Assembly: GCA_046349935.1 (NCBI GenBank) | Contig: JAXMBK010000013.1 | Location: 173,659-237,658, forward strand | Origin: CAIXSC01 sp046349935 | Lineage (GTDB): Bacteria; Planctomycetota; Planctomycetia; Pirellulales; Pirellulaceae | Length of the DNA stretch: 64,000 nucleotides | Direction: 5' to 3' | In this document: positions 35,126 to 44,761 of the stretch, one piece after another | How positions within the stretch are numbered: the first letter of the stretch is position 1 | Layout of the letters: every line of letters starts with the position of its first letter | Notes under the pieces: generated by a model | Database searches by the model: none | Seen by the model: only the letters and a program-made list of their open reading frames with translations | What the model was told of the DNA's origin: nothing | Translations under genes and position numbers: made by a program

Positions 35126-35215
35126 GGGGCGCGGGAGGGGGCGCGGTAGGGGGCAGCGATGGAGACGTTTCGGTGGTGGAGACGCGGGGGCGATGGCGAG
35201 GGGGGCGGAGGAGTC

Positions 35216-35232
35216 GCAGGCTGGAAGCCTGC
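35216..35232. repeat. Dispersed GCAGGCTGGAAGCCTGC palindrome
   Basis: Short inverted repeat just behind the stop of the LptF/G-type gene, followed by GTTACG. A near-identical copy is at 62397-62413, again just behind a minus-strand gene. Confidence 0.6.
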
Positions 35233-35245
35233 GTTACGGCCGGCG

Positions 35246-36382
35246 TTACGGTTCCCAGATGCCGCGGGATAGGAGGGCGGCGAGCGGGACGAAGATCATC
35301 AGCGGCAACCAAGCGGCCAGGGCTGGGCTGAGCCAATAGATCGAACCCAGGCCGTGGGAAACAACCGTGATCGTAAAGAAGCTGGCGATCACGAACATGG
35401 CCGTGCCGACCGCCATGAAAATGTTGCGCTGCGCTCGTCGCAACACCAGCGGGAGGCCGATGAGCACCAAGGTCATGTCGACGATCGGTTGCAAGAGTCG
35501 CGCATGCACGCGAACGCGAGTCGACGGACCGAAGTCGACCGCCGCACTCCGAAGGCTGCGGACGAGGTCGAGCGTCGAGGCGAGGTCATGCCACGACGGC
35601 CCCGCCGCCAACTGCTCAAACTCCACGCCGCTCGCGATGAACACTTGGTTCGGCTGCAGCCAATCATGCTCCAGCGGCGTGTAGACGATCGGCTCGCCGT
35701 CCAGCAGCACATCAGGGCGCTGCGCCAAATTCGCGATCCCCTGCACCTCCTCGAACAAATAGCCGGCCGGAACGTCCCCCTCCTCGTCGCGCTGGATGGC
35801 GCGTGCGGCGATGAGACGCGGTCCAAGCGCCGAGAGATTGCCCGGCATCACGAATTTGGGCTCGTTGATCTGCCGGCGCGCGGCGATGACCGCTTTGCCG
35901 TCCAGCAAAATCTCGGTCCGATTGTCGTAGGTTGCAGTCAGCGGACGCGGATTCTCGCCCTTCCAATTCTGGGCGTTGTAGATCAGCCGTTCACGCAACT
36001 GCGGGATGGCCCACTCTCGGTTAACCACCCCCAGCAAGCTGACGAACAACGACGCGGCAATCAGCGGCCGAGCGACTCGGGACTTGGGGATGCCGCCCGC
36101 CATGATGGCCGTGAGCTCGTTGGTGCGGTACATCCACGACACCACGAACATCGCCGCCACCATCGACAGCACGCTGCTCGAGCGGTCGAAGAAGGTCAGC
36201 ACGCGCGGTCCGTAATAGGCCCCCAGCACCTTCAAGAACCCGCCGTTTTCCTTGCCGTAATTCACCAGCTCTTCGAAGTTGTTCGTCGTGTCGACCATGA
36301 CGTACAGGCCGGTGGTCGACAGAAACAACACGAGCAGCGTCTTCCAAAAGATCCGCAGCAGATAGCGATCGATGATGTACAT
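35246..36382 (-). CDS. LptF/LptG family permease
   Basis: A 378-residue inner-membrane protein starting MYIIDRYLLRIFWKTLLVLF, the usual start of YjgP/YjgQ proteins. Three N-terminal and three C-terminal spans enclose a periplasmic beta-jellyroll region (about 130-290), the layout of LptF and LptG. These form the LptB2FG transporter that extracts lipopolysaccharide and moves it to LptC. TNELTAIMAGGIPKSRV and IGLPLVLRRAQRNIFMAVG match conserved coupling regions. It cannot be assigned to F or G from this sequence; no other lpt gene is nearby. Divergent from the ComF-like gene. Confidence 0.85.
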   Translation of the reverse strand: MYIIDRYLLRIFWKTLLVLFLSTTGLYVMVDTTNNFEELVNYGKENGGFLKVLGAYYGPRVLTFFDRSSSVLSMVAAMFVVSWMYRTNELTAIMAGGIPKSRVARPLIAASLFVSLLGVVNREWAIPQLRERLIYNAQNWKGENPRPLTATYDNRTEILLDGKAVIAARRQINEPKFVMPGNLSALGPRLIAARAIQRDEEGDVPAGYLFEEVQGIANLAQRPDVLLDGEPIVYTPLEHDWLQPNQVFIASGVEFEQLAAGPSWHDLASTLDLVRSLRSAAVDFGPSTRVRVHARLLQPIVDMTLVLIGLPLVLRRAQRNIFMAVGTAMFVIASFFTITVVSHGLGSIYWLSPALAAWLPLMIFVPLAALLSRGIWEP

Positions 36383-36513
36383 GCGAGCGTTTCCGAGCGG
36401 CCTGGGTTGACGTGCAAGCGCGGAACGATAGGCTGACAGGGCGTTTCACGTCAATATCAGGCGAGCGACGGGGCAACGACTCGCCGCGCTGAGGAAACGC
36501 CTAGGCGGTCGCC

Positions 36514-37377
36514 ATGTTTGACTTATCTCGCCTGCGTCCCCGTACGCCGCGGCGTCTCGAGCAACTCGTGCAGTTGCTCCGCCCCCGCACCCTCCAAGCC
36601 CTCGAGGTCGCTCGACGCCATTGTCGGCGCGCCTCGTGGCGCGCCGTCGACTTGCTCTTTCCCCCCGCCTGCGCGCTGTGCGAGCGGCTGGTGTTGGAGG
36701 CCCGCGAGGGGCCGGGCGACGTCGAGCGGCCGCTGTTGTGCACAGCGTGTCGGGAGGCGTTTCACTACCGAACGCCGCGCGTCTGTCCGCAGTGCGCCGC
36801 ACCGCTCGCTCCGCTCTCTCGTCGGCCCAATTGCCCCGAATGCCGTAAACGCAAACTCCCCTTCGCCGGCGCTCTAGCGCTTGGCGAATACCGCGGTCGA
36901 TTGCGCGAAGCAGTGTTGCGAACCAAGAAGTCCGCGCATGAATCGCTCACCATGCAGTTAGGCGAACATCTGGCGAACTGCGTGGCGCAGCAAAGCTGGG
37001 CGGAGGAGGTGGACCTGGTGATGCCGCTGCCTAGCCACTGGTGGCGGCGCTGGTCGCGGGGGACAAGCGGCCCGGAACTGTTGGCAATGGCGCTTGCTCG
37101 ACGACTCCAACGCCCGCTCGAAACCCGCCTGTTGCGCTGCGTCCGCCGAACTCGGAAACAAGGAATGCTCAAGCCGCGCGAACGCGAGCAAAATGTTCGC
37201 GGGGCCTTCGAAGCGCCCCGGCCTCATCAAGTCGCTCGACAGCGCATTCTGCTCGTCGACGACGTGATGACGACCGGCGCCACGCTCCGCGAAGCGGCCC
37301 AGACGCTGCGGCGAGCAGGCGCCAATCGCGTCTTCGTCGCGGTGTTGGCGCGCGGAACCGGGGAGTCGGCCCGTTGA
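36514..37377 (+). CDS. ComF family protein (phosphoribosyltransferase-like)
   Basis: A 287-residue cytoplasmic protein starting MFDLSRLRPRTPRR. Residues about 50-110 hold a zinc-binding cluster (CALCERL, CTACREAFH, CPQC, CPECRKRKLPF). The phosphoribosyltransferase fold follows with the PRPP loop ILLVDDVMTTGATL at about 245-258. ComF proteins take part in DNA uptake or recombination-linked processes in competent bacteria, but many distant members are uncharacterised. The N-terminus is about 35 residues longer than usual. It is followed 70 bases later by hemC on the same strand. Confidence 0.8.
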   Translation: MFDLSRLRPRTPRRLEQLVQLLRPRTLQALEVARRHCRRASWRAVDLLFPPACALCERLVLEAREGPGDVERPLLCTACREAFHYRTPRVCPQCAAPLAPLSRRPNCPECRKRKLPFAGALALGEYRGRLREAVLRTKKSAHESLTMQLGEHLANCVAQQSWAEEVDLVMPLPSHWWRRWSRGTSGPELLAMALARRLQRPLETRLLRCVRRTRKQGMLKPREREQNVRGAFEAPRPHQVARQRILLVDDVMTTGATLREAAQTLRRAGANRVFVAVLARGTGESAR

Positions 37378-37447
37378 ACGGTTCATCCCTGCGTCGGTAG
37401 GATTCTCGTTTCTCGAATTTCCTCCGTTCCAGAAAGGCGACTTCCGG

Positions 37448-38398
37448 ATGAACGACGACGCTCCCTTGCGCTTGGGCACGCGCGGCAGCCCGCTGGCCCG
37501 CTGGCAAGCCGACTGGGTCGCCGACCAGTTGACGCGCCGCGGCTTTCGCGTGGAACGCGTGCTGATCACCACGCAAGGAGATGTCAAGACCGGCCCGCTC
37601 GGGAGCTTCGGCGGCGTCGGCGTCTTCACCAAAGAAATCCAGCGCGCCCTGCTCGACCGGCAAATCGATTTGGCGGTCCATAGCCTCAAGGACCTGCCGA
37701 CCGAACCGGTGCCGGGCCTGACGCTGGCGGCCGTCCCGCCGCGCGAGGCGCCGGGCGATGTGCTCGTCTCGCGCCACCCAGGGGGGCTGGAAGGACTGCC
37801 GCCAGCGGCGCGTCTGGGCACCGGCAGCACCCGCCGCAAAGCGCAGCTGCTGCATGTGCGGCCCGACTTGCGCGTGGAGGACATTCGCGGAAACGTCGAA
37901 ACTCGCCTCGGAAAACTGGACGCCGGCGAATACGACGCCATCGTCTTGGCGGAAGCGGGGCTCACCCGCCTCGGCATGGTCGACCGCATTCAGACCGTTT
38001 TGCCGAAGACCGTGATTCTCCCCGCGATCGGCCAAGGCGCCTTAGGCTTGGAAACGCGCGACGACGACGCCCGCACGCAAGCCGCCCTCCGCACGCTCGA
38101 CGACCCGGCGACCCACCAAGCCGTGCTCGCCGAACGCGCCTTCCTCGCGACCCTCCGCGGCGGCTGCCTCGCCCCTGTCGGGGGCTGGGCGCAAATCCAG
38201 GAAAGTGCCGCGCCGGGCGATTCGCCCGAACCCCAGTTGCAGCTCGAAGGCGTCGTCTTGAGTCCCGACGGCCGACGCCGCCTGGCCGGCCAAGCGACCG
38301 GGGCGGCATGCGAGGCCGAACTGCTCGGAAGGCGGCTGGCCGAGGAGCTGTTGGCCCAAGGCGCGCTCGAATTGATTCAGGCGGCGCGGACGACCTGA
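37448..38398 (+). CDS. hemC: Hydroxymethylbilane synthase (porphobilinogen deaminase)
   Basis: Polymerises four porphobilinogen units into hydroxymethylbilane in haem synthesis (cytoplasm). Its 316 residues are normal. The start LRLGTRGSPLARWQADWV is the family's N-terminal motif; IQRALLDRQIDLAVHSLKDLP and GTGSTRRKAQLL are conserved substrate/cofactor segments. The dipyrromethane cofactor attaches to Cys240 in TLRGGCLAPVGG. ATG 37448 follows AGAAAGGCGACTTCCG. Haem supply fits the cytochrome-domain dehydrogenase in this window, though no direct link is shown. Confidence 0.95.
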   Translation: MNDDAPLRLGTRGSPLARWQADWVADQLTRRGFRVERVLITTQGDVKTGPLGSFGGVGVFTKEIQRALLDRQIDLAVHSLKDLPTEPVPGLTLAAVPPREAPGDVLVSRHPGGLEGLPPAARLGTGSTRRKAQLLHVRPDLRVEDIRGNVETRLGKLDAGEYDAIVLAEAGLTRLGMVDRIQTVLPKTVILPAIGQGALGLETRDDDARTQAALRTLDDPATHQAVLAERAFLATLRGGCLAPVGGWAQIQESAAPGDSPEPQLQLEGVVLSPDGRRRLAGQATGAACEAELLGRRLAEELLAQGALELIQAARTT

Positions 38399-38532
38399 CG
38401 GAAGGGAACGGTTTTTCTAGCGACCCAGCGCTTCACTTGCCGATAATCCGAATTGTGACGGTCGGATTTGCGAGGCGCGGTTCAGGCGAGGCTGCGCGCA
38501 GGTCCCTCTGCGCAATTTTCGCAGGAATCCGC

Positions 38533-38997
38533 ATGATCATCAAAACTTCCCGTTTTGGGCCGATGGAGATCGAGGCGGACGATATCCTGCTGTTTCCGCA
38601 GGGGCTGTTTGGCTTCGAGGAGTGCCGTCATTGGGTCTTGCTGGCCGACGCGGACAACGAATCGGTGGGGTGGCTGCAGAACATTTCTCGCCCCGATTTG
38701 GCCCTGGCGGTCGTGAGTCCCCGACAGTTCGTGCCTGGGTACGAAGTCCGCGTGCCGCGCGGGCAACTGACCCCGCTGCAACTGTCTGAAATCGCCCAGG
38801 CTTACGTCCTGACCGTCGTCGCCAAGAACGATGGCTATTTGACGGTCAATCTAAAGTCGCCGCTGGTAATCAACCTCGATCGGCGCCTGGGTCGGCAAAT
38901 CGTCACTTGCGATGATCAGCCGATGCAGCATTGCTTGGCCGCGATCCCCGCCGCCAGCGCCGGCAGTTCCACGATCCCCTTTCGCAAAAGCGCCTAA
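38533..38997 (+). CDS. fliW: Flagellar assembly factor FliW
   Basis: FliW binds CsrA allosterically and relieves its repression of flagellin mRNA; free flagellin competes for FliW. From ATG 38533 (AGGAATCCGC upstream) the protein has 154 residues, as usual. Family features: ILLFPQGLFGFEECRHWVL, the conserved IAQAYVLTVVAKND segment and VNLKSPLVINLDRRLGRQ. csrA follows 425 bases downstream on the same strand, the conserved FliW-CsrA pairing. A longer upstream frame overlaps hemC and is not expected to be used. Confidence 0.92.
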   Translation: MIIKTSRFGPMEIEADDILLFPQGLFGFEECRHWVLLADADNESVGWLQNISRPDLALAVVSPRQFVPGYEVRVPRGQLTPLQLSEIAQAYVLTVVAKNDGYLTVNLKSPLVINLDRRLGRQIVTCDDQPMQHCLAAIPAASAGSSTIPFRKSA

Positions 38998-39422
38998 CCG
39001 ACGTCCCGCGTTCTCTCCTCCCGCCGCGGAGAGGGCCGACTCGCGGCTCGATACTGTCGGCGAACCTTCGCGCGATTCCCTGCGTAGGATCTAGCAACGC
39101 CCGCTTCTTTCGCTGCGGCGATCGTGTGCATCTGGCGAGCGGTGCCGATTGTTCGGCTCAGGCCCTGCTCTTTTGGGGCGTCCCGGGCATGCTACAGCCG
39201 TTTCCGGCCGCACAACGCTAACCTGGGCCCGCACTGTGATTTCCTCCCAGAACCCCTTCCGATAGTTGGCATGGGTTCGCGAGACATGTTGCGAAGGACC
39301 CATTGCCGGTCGACGTCGCCGCCGGCAGTCCGTCCTGATAAACGGGGAAACGAACCCAAGGGGATTTTTCCAAGTTGTCGACTCGGCGGTCGGGTCGAGC
39401 AGTTTAAGAGGAGGGAGCCACG
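38998..39422. other. Intergenic region between fliW and csrA
   Basis: 425 bp without a supported gene. It probably carries the csrA promoter and leader; no clear promoter match was found. The csrA ribosome-binding site AGAGGAGGGAG is at the right end. Confidence 0.6.
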
Positions 39423-39638
39423 ATGCTAGTCCTGTCGAGACACCGCGACGAGAGCATCATTATCGGGGACGACATCGTAGTCACGATCGTCGACATTCGC
39501 GGAGATAAAGTGCGTTTGGGAATCAACGCTCCGCAGGATGTTCCCGTTCACCGGCAGGAAGTTTACGAGGCGATTCAACGCGAGAACCGCAAGGCGGCTC
39601 AAGTGCGTCCCTCGGAAACGCGTGAACTCGGCAAGTAG
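39423..39638 (+). CDS. csrA: Carbon storage regulator CsrA (RsmA)
   Basis: A 71-residue homodimeric RNA-binding protein that binds GGA motifs in mRNA leaders. MLVLSRHRDESIIIGDDI and VRLGINAPQDVPVHRQEVY are near-consensus, including the RNA-contacting VHRxE segment and the Leu4/Arg6 end strand. The tail (KAAQVRPSETRELGK) is typical in length. A very strong AGGAGG ribosome-binding site precedes it, and its own GGA-containing leader could allow autoregulation. Neighbour fliW encodes its antagonist. Confidence 0.96.
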   Translation: MLVLSRHRDESIIIGDDIVVTIVDIRGDKVRLGINAPQDVPVHRQEVYEAIQRENRKAAQVRPSETRELGK

Positions 39639-39669
39639 CCCGATTTCTGCCTCGTCCAGCCAATCGACC

Positions 39670-39743
39670 AACAGCTCGCCGGTTTCCTCTCCCCGCTCGA
39701 TCCTCCGGGATCGTGACGTCGGGGAAGAAGTCGGCGAGCTGTT
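39670..39743 (+). other. Long hairpin downstream of csrA
   Basis: A 12-bp perfect outer stem (AACAGCTCGCCG / CGGCGAGCTGTT) with further pairing inside (CTCCCCG with CGGGGAAG, GATCC with GGATC). No T tract follows, so it is not a classical terminator. It may stabilise the csrA mRNA 3' end or act as a regulatory structure. Confidence 0.55.
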
Positions 39744-39896
39744 ATCGTTTGGCGACCGCTGCGGTTCTTCTCGTACCGTAATCGGCGGTTGGATTCCCCC
39801 CGCCGCGACCTGCGGCCGTTGCCAGCGACGGCCGTTTGCGGCATGATGACCCGCCTTGGTCGTCGTTTCCGTCCTCGCCCGTGGAGAATTGTCGCC

Positions 39897-40766
<870 letters not shown>

Positions 40767-40776
40767 GCAGGATCCG

Positions 40777-42075
40777 CTAGATCGGGCCCGCCGCCAGCGT
40801 TCTGACCAACGCTAACGCCTCGTCGCGCGTCCCGATGCGACGCTCCAGCTGCGCATCACGCACGGCCTGCAGCCACACTCGAAACTGCGGTCCAGGCTGC
40901 CAGCCAGCCTGCCGCAGGTCGTTGCCCGTCAGCAGCGGCGGCGGATTCAACTCGGCGGCCGGCAGCGCCAGCTTGGCTCGACAGAATGCGACGTCGTCGA
41001 GCGAGCGGTGCTCCGCCTGCAGGACGCCCTCTAAATAGGTCAACAGTTCGCCGATCCCGTCTTCCACCAGCAGCCGCTGCACCACCGGCCAGGGCAGCGA
41101 CCTCGCTGACGACGCGACCGGTTCCGACTCCAACAGCCACGCCACTCGGTCCCGCTCGTCGTTCGATAGGCGCCACCGGTCGCACAAATTGTGAACCGTC
41201 GCCGCAGCGTCTTCGCGATTGCGAACGACGTCGCGCACTAGGGCGGCCAACACGGTCGAGAACGTCGGGTCTTCCAGCAGCTGAATTCGTTCAAGCGTCG
41301 TGGACCAGGTGCGGCGAGCCGTCTCGTCGGCCGCTCCGTCCGCTTCGGGATCAAGCGACTGGAGCTCCGGAAGCAAGATAGGCAGCAAGCGAGTGACGCT
41401 GAGCAGTTCGACGCCCCGTCGCCGGTTGCGATGCGGGAAGATGCGCCTCATTTCAGCCGCAATCCGCTCGGCGCTCACAATGACGATCTCCGCCGCCAAC
41501 TGCTGGATCGCGGCAAGCGTCGCGGGCTCCAGCGCAAAGTGGAACGTGGCGGCAAAGCGGACGGCGCGCAACATTCGCAACTTGTCTTCGTTGAATCGGG
41601 CGCGCGGATCGCCAATCGCCCGCACGACGCCGGCTTGCAAGTCCTCCTGGCCGCCGACGTAGTCGACGACCTGCTCGGCCAACGGATCGTAAAACATGCC
41701 GTTGATCGTGAAGTCGCGTCGCTTTGCGTCTTCAGCGGCCGAACTGAAGGTCACGGCGTCGGGATGGCGGCCATCGCTGTACTGCGCGTCTTGGCGAAAC
41801 GTGGCCACTTCGACCGGACACGCTCGACGCTTGCCCAAGACGGTAATCACGCCGAACGCGGCGCCCAACGGCAGCGTGTGCCGGAAGCCGAATACCTCGC
41901 GGATTTCGCGCGGGGTAGCACTGGTGGCGACGTCGTAATCTTTGGGAGTCTGCCCCAACAGTTGGTCGCGCACGCAACCGCCCGCCCACAAGGCTTCGTA
42001 GCCGGCGCTGCGCAGCCGCTGGACGATCTCCAAGGCGAAGCGGCGAGTTTCATGCGGGTCGTGGGCGGAGTTCAC
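40777..42075 (-). CDS. cca: CCA tRNA nucleotidyltransferase / poly(A) polymerase family
   Basis: A 432-residue class II nucleotidyltransferase that adds or repairs the 3' CCA of tRNAs. Catalytic features: GGCVRDQLLG (about 32-41) and the metal-binding PKDYDVATSATP (about 44-55), RRDFTINGMFYDP, then the RNA-binding segment RFNEDKLRMLRAVRFAATF. Whether it is a full CCA-adding enzyme, an A-adding enzyme or a poly(A) polymerase cannot be decided by eye. The tRNA-Leu at 42728 lacks an encoded CCA, consistent with a need for this activity. Confidence 0.88.
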   Translation of the reverse strand: MNSAHDPHETRRFALEIVQRLRSAGYEALWAGGCVRDQLLGQTPKDYDVATSATPREIREVFGFRHTLPLGAAFGVITVLGKRRACPVEVATFRQDAQYSDGRHPDAVTFSSAAEDAKRRDFTINGMFYDPLAEQVVDYVGGQEDLQAGVVRAIGDPRARFNEDKLRMLRAVRFAATFHFALEPATLAAIQQLAAEIVIVSAERIAAEMRRIFPHRNRRRGVELLSVTRLLPILLPELQSLDPEADGAADETARRTWSTTLERIQLLEDPTFSTVLAALVRDVVRNREDAAATVHNLCDRWRLSNDERDRVAWLLESEPVASSARSLPWPVVQRLLVEDGIGELLTYLEGVLQAEHRSLDDVAFCRAKLALPAAELNPPPLLTGNDLRQAGWQPGPQFRVWLQAVRDAQLERRIGTRDEALALVRTLAAGPI

Positions 42076-42297
42076 GGTGAGGATTAGGGAACGCCGTCAA
42101 GCGGCGCGGGAAAAGGAGGTGTCCGTGGCGGTTCAGCAAGCAACGAACGGTCGGCCCGTTGCAAACCGGGCTGGCGTGCGACAACATCATACCCCGACGC
42201 GCCGCCGGCGCGCGAGCCCTGACGATGCCGATTGCTCGTCGTCGCCAGGGACGAGGATGGCCGGCGAACCATTCCTGAAGACAACGACGAGGTGCGA

Positions 42298-42645
42298 GTG
42301 AACGCTGCAGCGGAAAGTTTGCCCTGGGAAGTGGACGTGGTCGCCGTGAAACAAATGCTGGACGAGAAGGCCGACTTCTTGCTGCTGGACTGCCGCGAGC
42401 AACCAGAGTACCAGACGGCGAAAATCGCGGGCGCCGTCCTGACGCCGATGAGTGAAATCCAACAGCGCCTGGGCGAGCTTGACGCGCATCGCCAGCGTCG
42501 CATCGTCGTCCATTGTCACCACGGCGGTCGCAGTCTGCGAGTCGCTCGGTGGCTGCGTGAACAAGGGTTTCCGCAGGCCCAAAGCATGGCGGGCGGCATC
42601 GACGCTTGGTCCCTGCAGATCGATTCCCAAGTGCCCCGTTATTGA
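42298..42645 (+). CDS. Rhodanese-like domain protein
   Basis: A 115-residue single-domain rhodanese. The GTG at 42298 is preceded by GAGGTGCGA; the upstream extension has no family similarity. Core motifs: FLLLDCREQPEYQTAKIAGA and the active-site loop VHCHHGGRSLRVA with catalytic Cys73. MAGGIDAWS is the usual C-terminal element. It probably transfers sulfur or senses redox state; the partner is unknown. It lies directly upstream of tRNA-Leu. Confidence 0.85.
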   Translation: MNAAAESLPWEVDVVAVKQMLDEKADFLLLDCREQPEYQTAKIAGAVLTPMSEIQQRLGELDAHRQRRIVVHCHHGGRSLRVARWLREQGFPQAQSMAGGIDAWSLQIDSQVPRY

Positions 42646-42724
42646 TTCACCAAGCGGCGAACAGGGTTTCCACAGGGGCCCTTGCGACGCCGTCGTTTGC
42701 GACCTATAAATGCTCCATCGCAAC

Positions 42725-42811
<87 letters not shown>

Positions 42812-43163
42812 CTTGGACTGGCAACTCAGCCGCCTTCGGGCGGCTGTTTCTGTTTCTGGCGGCCCTGTTCGCGGTCCCGCCCTCTCTCTTCAAGCCAGCC
42901 CACCGCGGCCGTCGCATCGGCCGAAATGCGGGTCTGAATCGTCCGCTGTGGCGCAATCGGAAAACTTCCAAAACGATTCAAGTTTTTCGCCGGCATCGAT
43001 TTGACGACCCGGAAATCTGACCTAGGTTTCCTATGGCAGGAAATCCCTAGATCTTGCCTAGACTTCCAAGTTGTGTGCGTCCGGAAGAAAGGAAGCCCTG
43101 ACCGAGTGGTCAGTTTCCGGATTTCCAGGGGACCCGCGTCCCCTGCAGCATGGAGAACTCATC
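42812..43163. other. Intergenic region between tRNA-Leu and the Flp pilin gene
   Basis: Carries the tRNA terminator at its left end and presumably the pilin promoter at its right. A GGAAATC / CCTAGATC / CCTAG-rich stretch lies at 43028-43066. No gene is supported. Confidence 0.6.
42828..42857 (+). terminator. Terminator behind tRNA-Leu
   Basis: Stem AGCCGCC / GGCGGCT with a TTCG tetraloop followed by the T-rich GTTTCTGTTTCT. Confidence 0.8.
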
Positions 43164-43343
43164 GTGACCCAATTTTTGCACCATGTTCGCCGGTTCATAC
43201 AGAGCGAGGATGGACCGACCGCAGTCGAATACGCCGTGATACTGGCGCTCGTGATCGTCGTCTGTTTGACGGCCATCTCGACGTTCCAGCCGCGGACGCA
43301 GACTGTCGCCGCGCCGTCCCGCCACGTTGAAGCACAACCTTAG
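43164..43343 (+). CDS. flp: Flp-type (type IVb) pilin
   Basis: A 59-residue pilin from GTG 43164 (GGAG eight bases upstream). After a short basic leader (FLHHVRRFIQSEDGPT) comes the hydrophobic AVEYAVILALVIVVCLTAI helix with the conserved Glu five residues into the mature region, the hallmark of Flp/Fap pilins processed by a TadV-type peptidase. Flp pilins form bundled Tad pili used in surface attachment. The next genes are a 35-residue membrane peptide and a CpaB-like protein; the rest of a tad locus is not in this window. Confidence 0.88.
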   Translation: MTQFLHHVRRFIQSEDGPTAVEYAVILALVIVVCLTAISTFQPRTQTVAAPSRHVEAQP

Positions 43344-43354
43344 GGAAAGTTCGA

Positions 43355-43462
43355 ATGTACAGCTGGATGGCACCCGATTCGTTAGCTGGCGCGATGCAAA
43401 TCGTCGTCTTCATCGTCACCATGGTGGGAGCGATGTTCAGCCTGATGCTGGTGCATCGCTAG
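43355..43462 (+). CDS. Tiny membrane peptide between flp and cpaB, 35 aa
   Basis: ATG 43355 behind AGGGAAAG starts MYSWMAPDSLAGAMQ, followed by a membrane segment (IVVFIVTMVGAMFSLMLV) and HR at the end. It lies 11 bases after the pilin gene on the same strand. It could be a pilus accessory peptide, but no family is recognised. Good ribosome-binding site, spacing and a clear transmembrane helix support it. Confidence 0.6.
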   Translation: MYSWMAPDSLAGAMQIVVFIVTMVGAMFSLMLVHR

Positions 43463-43755
43463 ACGTCGTCGCCCAGGCGCGTTGGCGCGTGGCCTGAATA
43501 CTGCACCCGATTCGTCTCTGACGTTCAGGGCGACTTGGCAATCTAGGCATCCTCTGCTTGTTTCGGGCATCTGGCTATTCTCGCGCAACCGTCTTTCCCG
43601 AAAAAGAACGAATAGCAGGCGCGACCCGAGCGACCGGCAAGGCGCGTCGAATCCGTTCGACCCCTCCCGTTCGGGAGTCGCGCCGACCAACTCGCCTCGA
43701 CCGCCCCGCCCACTCGCCCTCCCCCGCAACGTCTCTCCGACGCAAGGATGCGCCC

Positions 43756-44586
43756 ATGACGTCGAAAGCCCTCGTTTGCATCGCCTTGTCGACGATCTGC
43801 GGCATGATCGCCTCGATCGGCCTCAGTCAATGGATGGAGAAGACGCCGGCCAAAGTGGCAGCAAAGGCCTCCATGGAACGGATCTTCGTCGCTCAGGCGG
43901 CTATCGAGCCCGGGACCCTGCTGACGCACGAAAACTTGCGGCTCGCGGCCTGGGAAACGGACGTCATTCCCAGCGGCGCCATCCGACAGATCGACGAAGT
44001 CCTTGGCAAAGTCGCCACCACGCCGCTCCGACCGGGCGATGCCGTGGAAACGACGACGATCTCGACGCCCGCCGAGTACGCACTGCGCCGACGGCCGCTC
44101 GAGACGCACCACGAATCCGACGCGCACGTCGAGTCCTCGCCGCCCCTCGGGCACGCTCCGGTTGCGGTAGCGCCCCCGGCCGCAGACAGCTCGCCTACGC
44201 TTTCTCAGGCGGCTGAAGCTGCCCCGACGCCTGCAGCTGCTCCGGCGGCGTCCCTCGTGGAGAATCCGCCCGTGGCCGTCGCTCCCACGGAATTGGTGGC
44301 CGCCCCCGCGGCGCCGAAGGAATCGGTCGAAGTTCAAGAACCGACGCCGCCTCGGCCGGCCGTCGTGCGCCGCTCGGCGGATCGACCGGTGGCCACGGTC
44401 ACCGAAGCGCGTACCGATGACGGTTGGGTGAAGACTTACAACCGCGGCGGCGGTTCGAAAGTGCTCCGCTGGCGCCCGGACAGCGACGCCCCTGCGACCG
44501 AAGCGGCCGGCAAATCGAGCGGCGGACGCGGTTCCTCTGCCGTCGAACATACGGCTCGCCCGACCGCCGACCCGCGCAAGAGCTAA
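43756..44586 (+). CDS. cpaB: CpaB-like Flp pilus assembly protein (SAF domain)
   Basis: A 276-residue periplasmic protein, anchored by an N-terminal helix (ALVCIALSTICGMIASIGL). ATG 43756 follows AAGGATG. Residues about 35-95 form an SAF domain as in CpaB/RcpC (IFVAQAAIEPGTLLTHENL, IDEVLGKVATTPLRPGDAV). The remaining 180 residues are Ala/Pro-rich and disordered-looking, unlike the ordinary CpaB C-terminal domain, so it may be a reduced or specialised paralogue. CpaB proteins stabilise the Tad secretin pore. It is in line with flp upstream and a lipoprotein downstream. Confidence 0.7.
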   Translation: MTSKALVCIALSTICGMIASIGLSQWMEKTPAKVAAKASMERIFVAQAAIEPGTLLTHENLRLAAWETDVIPSGAIRQIDEVLGKVATTPLRPGDAVETTTISTPAEYALRRRPLETHHESDAHVESSPPLGHAPVAVAPPAADSSPTLSQAAEAAPTPAAAPAASLVENPPVAVAPTELVAAPAAPKESVEVQEPTPPRPAVVRRSADRPVATVTEARTDDGWVKTYNRGGGSKVLRWRPDSDAPATEAAGKSSGGRGSSAVEHTARPTADPRKS

Positions 44587-44761
44587 ATCTTGTCTGCGAC
44601 TTTGACGTTCGATCAACTCGCACCGATCGGTCGCGTCGTACCTTCTGTGCCCATCGCACGCCCGGACGTCTGATTTTTGGATTCGAGGATCGCCGTCGGC
44701 CGATGCGTGTTCCTGGAGAGCAGGGATTGCTTTCCGCTTGGGACGCATACGGAGGTGCGGC

